From NCBI GenBank assembly GCA_004556755.1, contig SFFW01000006.1:1-64000 (forward strand): 64,000 nt of DNA, in the 5' to 3' direction. The first letter of the stretch is position 1, and every line of letters starts with the position of its first letter. Shown here in pieces: positions 40,937 to 49,175 of this stretch. The notes under the pieces were generated by a model. The model saw nothing but the letters and a program-made list of their open reading frames with translations, did no database searches and had not been told where the DNA came from. This DNA is from Clostridiales bacterium (lineage in GTDB: Bacteria; Bacillota; Clostridia; Oscillospirales; Oscillospiraceae). The position numbers and the translations under genes are program-made.

Positions 40937-41215
40937 ATGGAGACAGACCAGCTCAGGGTTTTTCTTGCCGTTGCGGAAAGCGGCAGCTTCACCGAGGCTG
41001 CGCACAGGATGTTCCTCAGTCACTCGACGATAAGCCGCAGGATCTCCTCGCTTGAGGAGGAAACGGGCGTTTTGCTGTTTGAGCGGGGCAACGCCGTCCA
41101 CGGGCTTACGCCTGCGGGCAAGGCGCTTTTGCCTCTGGCGGAGAAGATTGTCGCACTCTCGGACGAGGCGGAGGCTATGCTGCGCTCGATGCCTAAGGGC
41201 AATGTCGGGGAATAG
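40937..41215 (+). CDS. LysR-type helix-turn-helix domain without effector domain
   Basis: 92 residues: a complete LysR DNA-binding domain (DQLRVFLAVAESGSFTEAAH and SHSTISRRISSLEEETGVLL, then RGNAVHGLTPAGKALLPLAE) followed by only the start of the linker helix. Typical LysR regulators have about 290 residues; no remnant of the effector domain follows in any frame. Either a genuine stand-alone DNA-binding protein or a truncated one. Likely coupled to cdd. Confidence 0.75.
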   Translation: METDQLRVFLAVAESGSFTEAAHRMFLSHSTISRRISSLEEETGVLLFERGNAVHGLTPAGKALLPLAEKIVALSDEAEAMLRSMPKGNVGE

Positions 41216-41271
41216 GACAACTGCCGCCATGCATATGCTTTCTCCGAAGCGGATGCTTCGGGGAGGGTCAT

Positions 41272-41550
41272 ATGATAAGCTATTTTTCGGAGCTGCGATA
41301 CAAGGAGGTCATCGACATACACACGGGGCAGCGCCTCGGTTATGTCTGCGACGCCGAGTTTGACGACGCCGAGGGGCGCATAGTGTCTCTGATAACGCCG
41401 GGCAGACCCAAATTTTTCGGACTTTTCGGCAGGGAGGACGACTATGTTCTGCCGTGGAAGTGTATAGTGCGCATGGGTGCGGATATAATTCTTGTGGAAA
41501 CGCAGGAGGATGCACCCCGGCGCAAGCGTGAAAAACGCAAATTATTTTGA
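41272..41550 (+). CDS. ylmC: YlmC/YmxH-family PRC-barrel protein
   Basis: 92 residues. Pattern ISYFSELRYKEVIDIHTGQR with YVCDAEFD, then PGRPKFFGLFGREDDYVLPW and a basic tail, as in the YlmC/YmxH proteins of spore-formers. PRC-barrel fold; function in sporulation not settled. GGGGAGG upstream. A hairpin CCGAAGC-GGAT-GCTTCGG (41244-41261) precedes the gene. Confidence 0.85.
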   Translation: MISYFSELRYKEVIDIHTGQRLGYVCDAEFDDAEGRIVSLITPGRPKFFGLFGREDDYVLPWKCIVRMGADIILVETQEDAPRRKREKRKLF

Positions 41551-41568
41551 AAATACCGCAAAAAAGTA

Positions 41569-41597
41569 TTGAAATTGCGGGCAAATTCTGTTATTAT
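41569..41597 (+). promoter_or_regulatory. promoter of rpsB-tsf
   Basis: TTGAAA, 17-bp spacer, TATTAT, giving a leader of about 95 nt before rpsB. Confidence 0.8.
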
Positions 41598-41701
41598 ATC
41601 AAGGCATTTCGCACGGGGGCGGACTTCTTCTCATGTGGCTACGGCTTGGGAGGAGGGGTGAAGCTCCCGGAGGAAAAAACAAAAATACGGAGGAAAATCA
41701 A

Positions 41702-42445
41702 ATGTCAGTAGTATCCATGAAGCAGCTGCTGGAAGCCGGTGTCCACTTCGGTCACCAGACCCGCCGCTGGAACCCCAAAATGGCAGAGTACATTTACTGC
41801 GAGCGCAACGGTATCTACATCATTGACCTGCAGAAGACCGTTAAGAAGCTGGAGGAGGCTTACAGCTTCGTCCGTGACGTCGCAGCAAACGGACAGAGCA
41901 TCCTTTTCGTCGGCACCAAGAAGCAGGCTGCCGAGGCCGTTAAGGAAGAGGCTTCCCGTGTAGGTATGTACTACGTCAACGCACGTTGGCTGGGCGGTAT
42001 GCTCACCAACTTCAAGACCATGCGCACCCGTATCGACCGTCTTGCACAGCTCAAGAAGATGCAGGAGGACGGCACCTTTGATATGCTTCCCAAGAAGGAA
42101 GTCATCAAGCTCATGGGCGAGATGGACAAGCTCGAGAAGTATCTCGGCGGCGTCAAGGAAATGAAGAGACTCCCCGGCGCAATGTTCGTCGTTGACCCCC
42201 GCAAGGAGCACAACGCAATTGCCGAGGCCCGCAAGCTGCACATCCCCATCGTTGCGATCGTTGACACCAACTGCGATCCCGACGAGGTCGATTACGTTAT
42301 CCCCGCAAACGACGACGCTATCCGTGCTATCCGCCTCATTGCGGCTACCATGGCAAACGCCGTTCAGGAAGGCCGTCAGGGCGCCGATGCAGAGGTCGAG
42401 GAAACCGTGACCGAAGCCGAGGTCGAGAAGGTCGAAGAGGAATAA
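41702..42445 (+). CDS. rpsB: 30S ribosomal protein S2
   Basis: 247 residues from the ATG with GGAGG upstream (MSVVSMKQLLEAGVHFGHQT). Further upstream in-frame sequence is leader. Contains YIYCERNGIYIIDLQKTV, RWLGGMLTNFKTMRTRI and PGAMFVVDPRKEHNAIAEAR (all typical), and an acidic Glu/Val-rich tail. Followed by tsf as in most bacteria. Confidence 0.97.
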   Translation: MSVVSMKQLLEAGVHFGHQTRRWNPKMAEYIYCERNGIYIIDLQKTVKKLEEAYSFVRDVAANGQSILFVGTKKQAAEAVKEEASRVGMYYVNARWLGGMLTNFKTMRTRIDRLAQLKKMQEDGTFDMLPKKEVIKLMGEMDKLEKYLGGVKEMKRLPGAMFVVDPRKEHNAIAEARKLHIPIVAIVDTNCDPDEVDYVIPANDDAIRAIRLIAATMANAVQEGRQGADAEVEETVTEAEVEKVEEE

Positions 42446-42458
42446 TTCAAATTAAAAT

Positions 42459-42486
42459 AAGGGAGCCTTATATAAGCTCCCTTTTT
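42459..42486 (+). terminator. terminator-like hairpin between rpsB and tsf
   Basis: Stem AAGGGAGC / GCTCCCTT with a CTTATATAA loop and T5 run. It could reduce tsf relative to rpsB through partial termination. Confidence 0.75.
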
Positions 42487-42514
42487 CAAATCATCAATAC
42501 AGGAGGATAATGTT

Positions 42515-43441
42515 ATGGCATTTACCGCACAGGACGTAAAGACCCTTCGTGAAATGACCAACGTCGGCATGATGGACTGCAAGAAGGCGCTCACCGAGAC
42601 CGACGGCGATATGGATAAGGCAGTTGAATGGCTCCGTGAAAAGGGCCTTGCAAAGGCAGCAAAAAAGGCCGGACGCATCGCAGCCGAAGGCATGGCATAT
42701 GCGACCGTTTGCCCCGAATGCGGCGCCGGCGTAGTCGTCGAGGTCAACTCCGAGACCGACTTTGCCGCAAAGAGCGACGTTTTCGTTCAGTTCGTTAAGG
42801 ACATCGCACACTGCGTACTGGTAAACGACCCCGCCGACGTGGACGCTCTCATGGCGTGCAAGTACCCCGGCAGCGAGCTTACCGTTGCAGAGACCATGCC
42901 CGAAAAGGTCATGGTCATCGGCGAGAATCTTCAGATCCGCCGCTTCCGCCGCTATGGCGAGAACACCTCCGTGGCATACGTTCACGCAGGCGGCAAGATC
43001 GGCGTTCTCGTAAACCTCGCAGTTGAGGGCGGCATCGACGCCACTGAGATCGGCAAGGACGTTGCAATGCAGATCGCAGCTCTCAATCCCCGTTTCTGGG
43101 ACAAGAGCCAGGTCACTCCCGACGTCCTCGAGGAGGAGAAGAAGGTCGCACTTGCACTCATGGACAACGATCCCAAGATGGCAAGCAAGCCCCAGGCAGT
43201 CAAGGAAAAGGTCGTCATGGGCAAGCTCAACAAGTTCTATGAGGAGAACTGCCTGCTCCAGCAGCCCTTCGTTAAGGACGGCTCCATGAGCGTTGAGAAG
43301 TACATGGCTTCCGCAGCCAAGGCTCTCGGCGGTTCCGTCAAGTTCGTCGATGCAGTCCGCTTTGAAAAGGGCGAGGGCATCGAGAAGAAGCAGGAGGACT
43401 TCGCAGCAGAGGTCGCCGCTCAGATGAACATGGGCAAGTAA
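42515..43441 (+). CDS. tsf: elongation factor Ts
   Basis: 308 residues. Exchange factor for EF-Tu. N-terminal UBA region VKTLREMTNVGMMDCKKALT; then WLREKGLAKAAKKAGRIAAE and VEVNSETDFAAKSDVFVQF. A CPECGAG insert is present before the core strand; its meaning is unclear. AGGAGG precedes the ATG. Confidence 0.97.
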   Translation: MAFTAQDVKTLREMTNVGMMDCKKALTETDGDMDKAVEWLREKGLAKAAKKAGRIAAEGMAYATVCPECGAGVVVEVNSETDFAAKSDVFVQFVKDIAHCVLVNDPADVDALMACKYPGSELTVAETMPEKVMVIGENLQIRRFRRYGENTSVAYVHAGGKIGVLVNLAVEGGIDATEIGKDVAMQIAALNPRFWDKSQVTPDVLEEEKKVALALMDNDPKMASKPQAVKEKVVMGKLNKFYEENCLLQQPFVKDGSMSVEKYMASAAKALGGSVKFVDAVRFEKGEGIEKKQEDFAAEVAAQMNMGK

Positions 43442-43452
43442 ATTGAAATATG

Positions 43453-43486
43453 AAAAGTCGGTGGTCTGCGACCACCGACTTTTTTA
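43453..43486. terminator. terminator after tsf, touching the convergent DUF951 gene
   Basis: Stem AAGTCGGTGGTC / GACCACCGACTT with a TGC loop and T6 run; overlaps the stop of the minus-strand gene by three bases. Confidence 0.9.
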
Positions 43487-43666
43487 TTCGCTTCGCTCAA
43501 TATTGCGGACGTTTTTTTCAAACTTGCTGCGGGGTCCCATGACCTCTCTGCCGCAGCCGAGGCAGCGGAGCTTAAAATCCGCACCTATCCTCAGCACCTC
43601 CCAGCGCTTTTCGCCGCAGGGGTGCTGCTTTTTCATGGTCAAAATATCGCCGACATGAATGTCCAT
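43484..43666 (-). CDS. DUF951 family protein (YyzM-like)
   Basis: 60 residues. MDIHVGDILTMKKQHPCGEK, then RCLGCGREVMGPRSKFEK: the HPCG and CxxCG pattern of DUF951, probably an RNA-associated beta-barrel protein of unknown function. Follows rarA by 9 bp, so one operon. Confidence 0.88.
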   Translation of the reverse strand: MDIHVGDILTMKKQHPCGEKRWEVLRIGADFKLRCLGCGREVMGPRSKFEKNVRNIERSE

Positions 43667-43675
43667 ACTCAGCCC

Positions 43676-44935
43676 TCACTTTTTTATCCTGTCCCAATAT
43701 GCCTTTGCCGCCTGCTCGGTCTTGTTGTCGCCGTACTCATAGTAGCGGGCGTTTTTGAGAACGTCGGGCAGGTACTGCTGCCGCACCCAGTGACCGGGGA
43801 AGTTGTGCGGGTACTTGTAGCCCTGCTCACGCTCAAAGCCCGTGCCGTCTGCGTGGACGTTCTGAAGCTCCCTCGGCACGGGTCCGAGCCGACCGGCACG
43901 AACGTCGCTTACGGCTGCGTCTATCGCCATGACTGTGCTGTTTGACTTCGGAGCGGTGGCGAGGAGTATCGCCGCCTCCGCAAGCGGAAGCCTTGCCTCC
44001 GGCAGACCGAGCTGCATTGCGGAATCGACGCACGCCTTGACGATGGGCACCGCCATGGGGTAGGCAAGCCCTATATCCTCGCTTGCCGAGCAGAGCAGTC
44101 TGCGGCAGGCACCGATGAGGTCGCCCGCCTCCAGAAGCTTTGCGAGATAGTGGAGAGCCGCATCCGGATCGGAGCCTCGCAGCGACTTCATCAGTGCGGA
44201 GAGGGAGTCGAAATGCTCGTCGCCGTCACGGTCGTAGCGCATGGCGCTGCGCTGGGACACGTCGAGAGCGTCGGAGAGCGTGATGCGCAGAACGCCGTTT
44301 TCGGGTCTGCCTGCGGAAAACAGCAGCTCGACGGCGTTTATCGCCTTGCGCACATCGCCGCCGCAGGCGGAGGCGATGCGGGCGGTGACGCCCGGTTCAA
44401 GCTCCGCTTTGAGGTTCGTGCGGCTCTCCATCAGCGACACCGCACGCAGCACTGCCTTCTCCGCCTCCTGCGCCGGAACGTGCTTAAACTCGAACACGGT
44501 GGAGCGGCTCAGGATTGCGTTAAACACGCAGAAGTAGGGGTTTTCGGTAGTCGATGCGATGAGCGTTATGCGCCCGTCCTCTATAAACTCCAGCAGCGAC
44601 TGCTGCTGCTTTTTGTTGAAATACTGGATCTCATCGAGGTACAGCAGCACGCCGCCGGGCGCAAGCATCGTGTCAAGCTCGGCGATGATCTCCTTTATGT
44701 CGGCGATGCCGGCGGTGGTCGCATTGAGCTTGCGCAGACTGCGGTTGGTGCGCTCTGCGATGATCCTTGCGACGGTGGTCTTGCCGGTGCCGGAGGGGCC
44801 GTAGAATATCATGTTCGGGATGCTGCCGCTTTCGATGATGCGGCGCAGAAGCCCGCCCTCGGCGAGTATGTGCTTTTGCCCGACTACCTCGTCGAGACTC
44901 ATGGGTCGTATTTCGTCTGCAAGCGGTTTGTACAT
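43676..44935 (-). CDS. rarA: replication-associated recombination ATPase RarA
   Basis: 419 residues. AAA+ clamp-loader-like ATPase acting at stalled forks. Walker A GPSGTGKTT at residues 46-54, Walker B LLYLDEIQYFN near residue 98, sensor 1 ASTTENP, then the MgsA tetramerisation domain with LCSASEDIGLAYPMAV and PHNFPGHWVRQQYLPD near the end. Divergent from nth. Confidence 0.94.
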   Translation of the reverse strand: MYKPLADEIRPMSLDEVVGQKHILAEGGLLRRIIESGSIPNMIFYGPSGTGKTTVARIIAERTNRSLRKLNATTAGIADIKEIIAELDTMLAPGGVLLYLDEIQYFNKKQQQSLLEFIEDGRITLIASTTENPYFCVFNAILSRSTVFEFKHVPAQEAEKAVLRAVSLMESRTNLKAELEPGVTARIASACGGDVRKAINAVELLFSAGRPENGVLRITLSDALDVSQRSAMRYDRDGDEHFDSLSALMKSLRGSDPDAALHYLAKLLEAGDLIGACRRLLCSASEDIGLAYPMAVPIVKACVDSAMQLGLPEARLPLAEAAILLATAPKSNSTVMAIDAAVSDVRAGRLGPVPRELQNVHADGTGFEREQGYKYPHNFPGHWVRQQYLPDVLKNARYYEYGDNKTEQAAKAYWDRIKK

Positions 44936-45016
44936 GGCTTTTCTCCGTTTTTTGCAATGGAATTGTGTCGGTAACTGTGGTAAAATGAGTGCGATACTGC
45001 CGCACGGAGGTGTACA

Positions 45017-45661
45017 ATGCGTTCAAAGGAACAGATAAACGAGATCGTGCGCAGGCTGGAGGAGGCTTACCCTCTTGCCGAGTGCGCACTGGAATACGAA
45101 AAGGATTACGAGCTGCTCTTTGCCGTCAGGCTGTCGGCTCAATGCACCGACGCACGGGTGAACATGGTGACTCCGGCGCTGTATGAGCGCTTCCCGACGC
45201 TTGAGAGCTTCGCCGAAGCGTCCGAGAGCGAGGTCGGGGAGTACATACACTCCTGCGGCTTCTTCCGCACGAAGGCGAAGGACATCGTCGAGTGCGCAAA
45301 GCTGCTTATTCGTGACTACGGCGGCAGGGTGCCGGACAGCATGGAGGAGCTGTTAAAGCTTCCCGGCGTCGGCAGAAAGACGGCAAACCTCATCCTCGGC
45401 GACGTTTACAACGACGCCGACGCCGTCGTCGTGGATACGCACTGCATCCGCATAACGAACAGGCTGGGGCTTGTCGACGGGCTTAAAGACCCCGTGAAGA
45501 TCGAGATGCGCCTGCGTGAGATACTGCCGAAGGGCAAGGCGTCCGACTTCTGCCACCGCATCGTTCTGCACGGCAGAGCGGTCTGCACCGCACGAAAGCC
45601 CGACTGCGAGGGCTGCACCCTGCGTTCGCTGTGCCTTACGGCGGAAGGCTCAGAGACTTGA
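45017..45661 (+). CDS. nth: endonuclease III
   Basis: 214 residues. Bifunctional DNA glycosylase/AP lyase for oxidised pyrimidines. Helix-hairpin-helix LPGVGRKTANL near residue 115, catalytic Asp in VVDTHCIR near residue 142, and the C-terminal 4Fe-4S cluster with spacing C-x6-C-x2-C-x5-C (CTARKPDCEGCTLRSLC). GGAGG upstream. Overlaps proC by 12 bp at the 3' ends. Confidence 0.96.
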   Translation: MRSKEQINEIVRRLEEAYPLAECALEYEKDYELLFAVRLSAQCTDARVNMVTPALYERFPTLESFAEASESEVGEYIHSCGFFRTKAKDIVECAKLLIRDYGGRVPDSMEELLKLPGVGRKTANLILGDVYNDADAVVVDTHCIRITNRLGLVDGLKDPVKIEMRLREILPKGKASDFCHRIVLHGRAVCTARKPDCEGCTLRSLCLTAEGSET

Positions 45662-46444
45662 GTTTTTCTCGATGACGGCTGCAAGCGCCTGCTGCACCGC
45701 AGAGTCGAAGCCCAATTCACGGAGCTTCATAACGCCCTCGATCGTGGTGCCGCCGGGGGAGCAGACCCGATTCATCAGCGCCACGGGGTGCTCGTCGGAG
45801 TTCATGCACATAAGCCCGCTGCCGACGACCGTCGCTGCGACAAGCTCCTCCGACAGGCTGCGTGAAAAGCCCGCACGGACTCCCGCTTCGCTCAGAGCGT
45901 CGATGTACATGAGGACGAAAGCGCCCGACGAGCCGCCGATGGCGGAGAAGACGTCGAACTTGTCCTCTTCTATGCGGTAGACCTTGCCGACGGTGGAGAA
46001 TATGCCGTCTGCGAGCGCAAGCTGCCGCTCCTCGGCGTTTTTGCCGCCGCAGAGCGCAGTCACCGCCGCCTTGACCTTTGCGTTCAGGTTCGGCATGACA
46101 CGCACGACGGCTGCGCCCTCGCACAGGCGCTCCTCGTACCAGTCGGTCGTCTTGCCCGCTGCGATGCTGATGACCGTCTTGTCCGGCGTTATGACCGGGG
46201 CGATCTCGCTTAAAACGTCCTCCATCGTCTGCGGCTTGACCGCAAGCACGATGACCTCGGCACGGCGGGCAAGCTCGGAGGCGCTCCGACAGGGGATAAG
46301 CCCGTGCTTTTCCTTCAAAGCAAGGGTCTTTGCCTCGCTGCGGTTGTAGCCGAAAAGGTTGTCGTCCTTGAATTTTCCGCTGGCAGCCATGCCCTCGATG
46401 ATGGCAGACGCCATGTTTCCGAGTCCTATAAAACCGTATTTCAT
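45650..46444 (-). CDS. proC: pyrroline-5-carboxylate reductase
   Basis: 264 residues. Last step of proline synthesis. Rossmann motif GFIGLGNMASAI at residues 4-15, ILAVKPQ-like VLAVKPQTMEDVL, and the C-terminal AIGGSSGAFVLMYIDALSEA with CSPGGTTIEGV. I chose the ATG that follows GGCGGG and begins MKYGFIG; an ATG 21 bp upstream lies inside the predicted transcription start region. Confidence 0.94.
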   Translation of the reverse strand: MKYGFIGLGNMASAIIEGMAASGKFKDDNLFGYNRSEAKTLALKEKHGLIPCRSASELARRAEVIVLAVKPQTMEDVLSEIAPVITPDKTVISIAAGKTTDWYEERLCEGAAVVRVMPNLNAKVKAAVTALCGGKNAEERQLALADGIFSTVGKVYRIEEDKFDVFSAIGGSSGAFVLMYIDALSEAGVRAGFSRSLSEELVAATVVGSGLMCMNSDEHPVALMNRVCSPGGTTIEGVMKLRELGFDSAVQQALAAVIEKNSSL

Positions 46445-46463
46445 ACGCTTCCCGCCTTTCTTC

Positions 46464-46492
46464 ATTATAAAGACCATTTTACCACGCCGCAA
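46464..46492 (-). promoter_or_regulatory. proC promoter
   Basis: On the minus strand TTGCGG, 17-bp spacer, TATAAT. Transcription would begin about 12 bp before the chosen start codon, which supports that start. Confidence 0.65.
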
Positions 46493-46584
46493 GGAAAACG
46501 GCAAGCGGAGTATGTATTATTGCACATACGAACGCCCGAAGGTACCCTAAAGTCGGTGAAAATTTACGATTTTTTAAAAAACTA

Positions 46585-46612
46585 TTGACTTTTCGGGCGC
46601 AGGCTTTATAAT
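46585..46612 (+). promoter_or_regulatory. promoter of the lysine riboswitch transcript
   Basis: TTGACT, 16-bp spacer, TATAAT, directly before the aptamer. Confidence 0.8.
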
Positions 46613-46629
46613 AGGTGGCAATTGAACAA

Positions 46630-46793
46630 GGCATGATAGAGGAGCGGTTTTCATCAGTAGTCCGAGTAAACGCCGGGAAGCGGCGGACGAAAGGGGACGC
46701 CGCCGAAGGGCTGTGTGCTTTCCCGGTCGCACGGCACCTGGGCCGACGGAGAATATCCGGCGGACTGTCGCATTTTGCGGAGGGCTGTCAGAC
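46630..46793 (+). promoter_or_regulatory. lysine riboswitch (L box) aptamer
   Basis: Conserved L-box blocks in order: TGATAGAGGAGCGG (with P1 strand TGATAG), CAGTAGTC, ACGAAAGGGGACGCCGCCGA near 46686-46706, CACCTGGGCC, GGACTGTCGC and GGAGGGCTGTCA, whose CTGTCA closes P1. Such riboswitches turn off lysine synthesis or uptake genes when lysine is plentiful. Followed by a terminator and a transporter gene. Confidence 0.88.
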
Positions 46794-46820
46794 CGATTCC
46801 ATATGGATATGGTGTTTTTG

Positions 46821-46857
46821 TGTCGTGAACAGTGTGCTCTGTTCATGGCATTTTTTA
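46821..46857 (+). terminator. riboswitch-controlled terminator
   Basis: Stem TGTC-TGAACAG / CTGTTCA-GGCA around TGTGCT with a T6 run, 16 bp before the transporter start. The expected expression platform of the lysine riboswitch. Confidence 0.85.
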
Positions 46858-46872
46858 TTTGGAGGGATTCAT

Positions 46873-48405
46873 ATGGAATTCACAAACACATTCTGGGCGC
46901 TCGTACCGCCTATCGTTGCGATAGTGCTTGCGCTCATCACGAAGGAGACCTTCAGCTCTCTGTTCGTGGGCATCATCGTCGGTGCACTTCTTGCGACCGG
47001 ACTTAACCCCATCGCTGCGCTCGACACCCTGATAAACGACGGCTTTATCTCCGCCATCTCCGGCAATGCGGGCATCTTCATGTTCCTCGTCATTCTCGGC
47101 GTCATGGTCGCACTGGTAAACTCCACGGGCGCTGCCGCCGCCTTCGGCAGGTGGGCGTCCCGCCGTGTAAAGACCAAGGTCGGCGCTCTGCTCGCGACCT
47201 TCGTCCTCGGTGTTCTGATATTCATCGACGACTACTTTAACTGCCTCACCGTCGGCTCCGTTATGCGTCCGGTGACGGATCTCAACCGTGTTTCGAGGAC
47301 AAAGCTTGCCTACCTCATAGACTCCACCGCAGCTCCCGTCTGCATGATCGCCCCCATCTCCTCGTGGGCGGCGGCGGTCTCCGGCGTTGCAAGAGACCTG
47401 AACGTCGACGGCATTCAGCTCTTTATAAGCGCAATTCCCTTTAACTACTACTCGCTGCTGACCCTGCTGTTCGTCATCATGATAACCGTCCTCGGCTTTG
47501 ACTACGGTCCCATGGCGGCCGCCGAGCTGAAGGCTCTGCGTGAAAACGACCTCGGCTCCCTCGGTCACGACAAGGCCGTCGAAAACAGCAAGGCGCATCT
47601 TCTGGATATGGTCATCCCCATAATCCTGCTCATCGTGTTCTGCATTCTCGGTATGCTCTACGTCGGTGGCTTCTGGGATGCCGGCGCCGTCGATTCCACG
47701 AGCGGCAAGAGCATTTACCACAACCTGCCCCTGGCGTTCAGCAACACCGACGCATCCGTTGCGCTGCCTCTCGGCTCCATCGTTGCGCTGATCCTCTCGA
47801 TGATCTACCTGCTCATCCGCCGTACCACCGGCTTTAAGGACACCATGGGCTGTATCGCAAAGGGCTTCGAGGCAATGGTCCCCGCAATACTCATCCTCAC
47901 CTTTGCGGTCACTCTGAAGAACATGACCGGACTCCTCGGCGCAGACGTGTACGTCGGCGGCCTCATGGAGGGCGCAGCGGAGGGACTGTACAAGATGCTT
48001 CCTGCGATCATCTTCCTCGTCGGCTGCGGACTGGCGTTTGCCACCGGCACGAGCTGGGGCACCTTCAGCATACTCATTCCCATCGTGATTCCCATCTTCA
48101 GCGGCAGCGACCCGACGCTGCTCATCATCGGCATTTCCGCCTGCCTTGCGGGTGCGGTCTGCGGCGACCACTGCTCCCCCATCTCCGACACCACCATCAT
48201 GGCGTCGGCGGGCGCAAACTGCGACCACATTCAGCACGTCCGCACGCAGATTCCCTATGCCGTGACAGTTGCGGCGATCTCGTTTGTGAACTACATCATC
48301 GTCGGCTTCGTGCAGAACGCATTGATCTGCCTCGCCACCGGCGCTGCGCTCACCGTTGCGGTGCTGTTCGTCATAAAGGCAACCGTCGGCAAGAAGACCG
48401 TATAA
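46873..48405 (+). CDS. lysW: NhaC-superfamily transporter under lysine riboswitch control (LysW type)
   Basis: 510 residues, about 11-12 membrane segments. NhaC/ArsB-like features: FIDDYFNCLTVGSVMRPVTD, DSTAAPVCMIAPISSWAAA and VCGDHCSPISDTTIMAS. NhaC-like carriers are annotated as Na+/H+ antiporters, but members with an upstream lysine riboswitch have been proposed as lysine transporters (LysW). The riboswitch here favours lysine uptake; this is inference. TGGAGGG upstream. Confidence 0.85.
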   Translation: MEFTNTFWALVPPIVAIVLALITKETFSSLFVGIIVGALLATGLNPIAALDTLINDGFISAISGNAGIFMFLVILGVMVALVNSTGAAAAFGRWASRRVKTKVGALLATFVLGVLIFIDDYFNCLTVGSVMRPVTDLNRVSRTKLAYLIDSTAAPVCMIAPISSWAAAVSGVARDLNVDGIQLFISAIPFNYYSLLTLLFVIMITVLGFDYGPMAAAELKALRENDLGSLGHDKAVENSKAHLLDMVIPIILLIVFCILGMLYVGGFWDAGAVDSTSGKSIYHNLPLAFSNTDASVALPLGSIVALILSMIYLLIRRTTGFKDTMGCIAKGFEAMVPAILILTFAVTLKNMTGLLGADVYVGGLMEGAAEGLYKMLPAIIFLVGCGLAFATGTSWGTFSILIPIVIPIFSGSDPTLLIIGISACLAGAVCGDHCSPISDTTIMASAGANCDHIQHVRTQIPYAVTVAAISFVNYIIVGFVQNALICLATGAALTVAVLFVIKATVGKKTV

Positions 48406-48426
48406 CAAAAAGCGGATTATATGTCA

Positions 48427-48462
48427 CCCCTCGACGGTACACCGTGCCGCCGAGGGGGTTTT
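48427..48462 (+). terminator. terminator after the lysine transporter gene
   Basis: Stem CCCCTCG-CGG / CCG-CGAGGGG with TTTT. Overlaps the upstream edge of the next promoter. Confidence 0.7.
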
Positions 48463-48463
48463 C

Positions 48464-48492
48464 TTGCACAGGGGGGAAAGCTGTGATATTAT
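48464..48492 (+). promoter_or_regulatory. promoter of the flavodoxin-like gene
   Basis: TTGCAC, 17-bp spacer, TATTAT, 22 bp before the start codon. Confidence 0.65.
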
Positions 48493-48514
48493 GAGCAAAA
48501 AGGAGGTTTTCGCC

Positions 48515-49129
48515 ATGAAGGTTTTGCTGATCAACGGCAGCCCGGACAGGGAGGGCTGCACCTACACCGCTCTCTGCGAGGTGGAAAAAACACTCCGAGC
48601 CGAGGGCATCGACACCGAGATATTCCACATCGGGGTCGAACCGCTCCCCGGCTGCAGCGGCTGCTGCGGCTGCGAAGGGCAGGGACGCTGCATCTTCGAC
48701 GATGCGGTGAACGAGGCTCTTGAAAAGGCCGAGACCGCCGATGCCTATGTGTTCGGCTCGCCCGTGCATTACGCCGGGATCGCAGGCGACATGAAGTCGT
48801 TTATGGACAGGTTCTTCTGGGCGGGGGATCACACGCTCAAGCCTGCCGCCGCCGTCGTGTCCTGCCGCCGTGCGGGTGCGACCGCAACGCTGGACGGGCT
48901 TAACAAGTACATGACGATCGCACAGATGCCCGTCGTGTCCTCCGGCTACTGGAACATGGTCCACGGGAACACGCCCGACGAGGTGCGGCAGGACCTTGAG
49001 GGGATGCAGGTGATGCGCACCCTCGGCCGCAACATGGCGTGGCTTTTAAAATCCATCGAAGCGGGGCGCAATGCGGGACTGCCGCTCCCCGAACGGGAAA
49101 AGCGCATCGCAACGAATTTCATAAGATAA
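48515..49129 (+). CDS. NAD(P)H-dependent FMN-containing flavodoxin-like oxidoreductase
   Basis: 204 residues from the ATG after AAGGAGG. Flavodoxin-like fold: LLINGSPDREGCTYTALCEV (phosphate loop), then PGCSGCCGCEGQGRCIFDD with five Cys, and FGSPVHYAGIAGDMKSFMDR. The Cys cluster near residues 50-62 resembles iron-sulfur flavoproteins. Electron acceptor unknown. A short upstream in-frame extension lacks a ribosome binding site. Confidence 0.85.
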   Translation: MKVLLINGSPDREGCTYTALCEVEKTLRAEGIDTEIFHIGVEPLPGCSGCCGCEGQGRCIFDDAVNEALEKAETADAYVFGSPVHYAGIAGDMKSFMDRFFWAGDHTLKPAAAVVSCRRAGATATLDGLNKYMTIAQMPVVSSGYWNMVHGNTPDEVRQDLEGMQVMRTLGRNMAWLLKSIEAGRNAGLPLPEREKRIATNFIR

Positions 49130-49134
49130 ATAGC

Positions 49135-49166
49135 AAAAAAGCAGGAAGCGGTGCTTCCTGCTTTTT
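49135..49166. terminator. terminator between the flavodoxin-like gene and the hypA-like gene
   Basis: Stem AAAAGCAGGAAGC / GCTTCCTGCTTTT with a GGT loop; T and A runs allow use in both directions. Confidence 0.85.
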
Positions 49167-49175
49167 CATATTTAT

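Noticed and set aside
45017..46444. Truncation of nth or proC because their ends overlap
   Set aside because: Both proteins are complete with normal C-termini; the 12-bp convergent overlap is an ordinary arrangement.
46855..48408. A 517-codon minus-strand frame opposite the NhaC-type transporter
   Set aside because: The plus-strand frame has membrane segments, family motifs and a riboswitch; the antisense frame is a charged repeat-like shadow.
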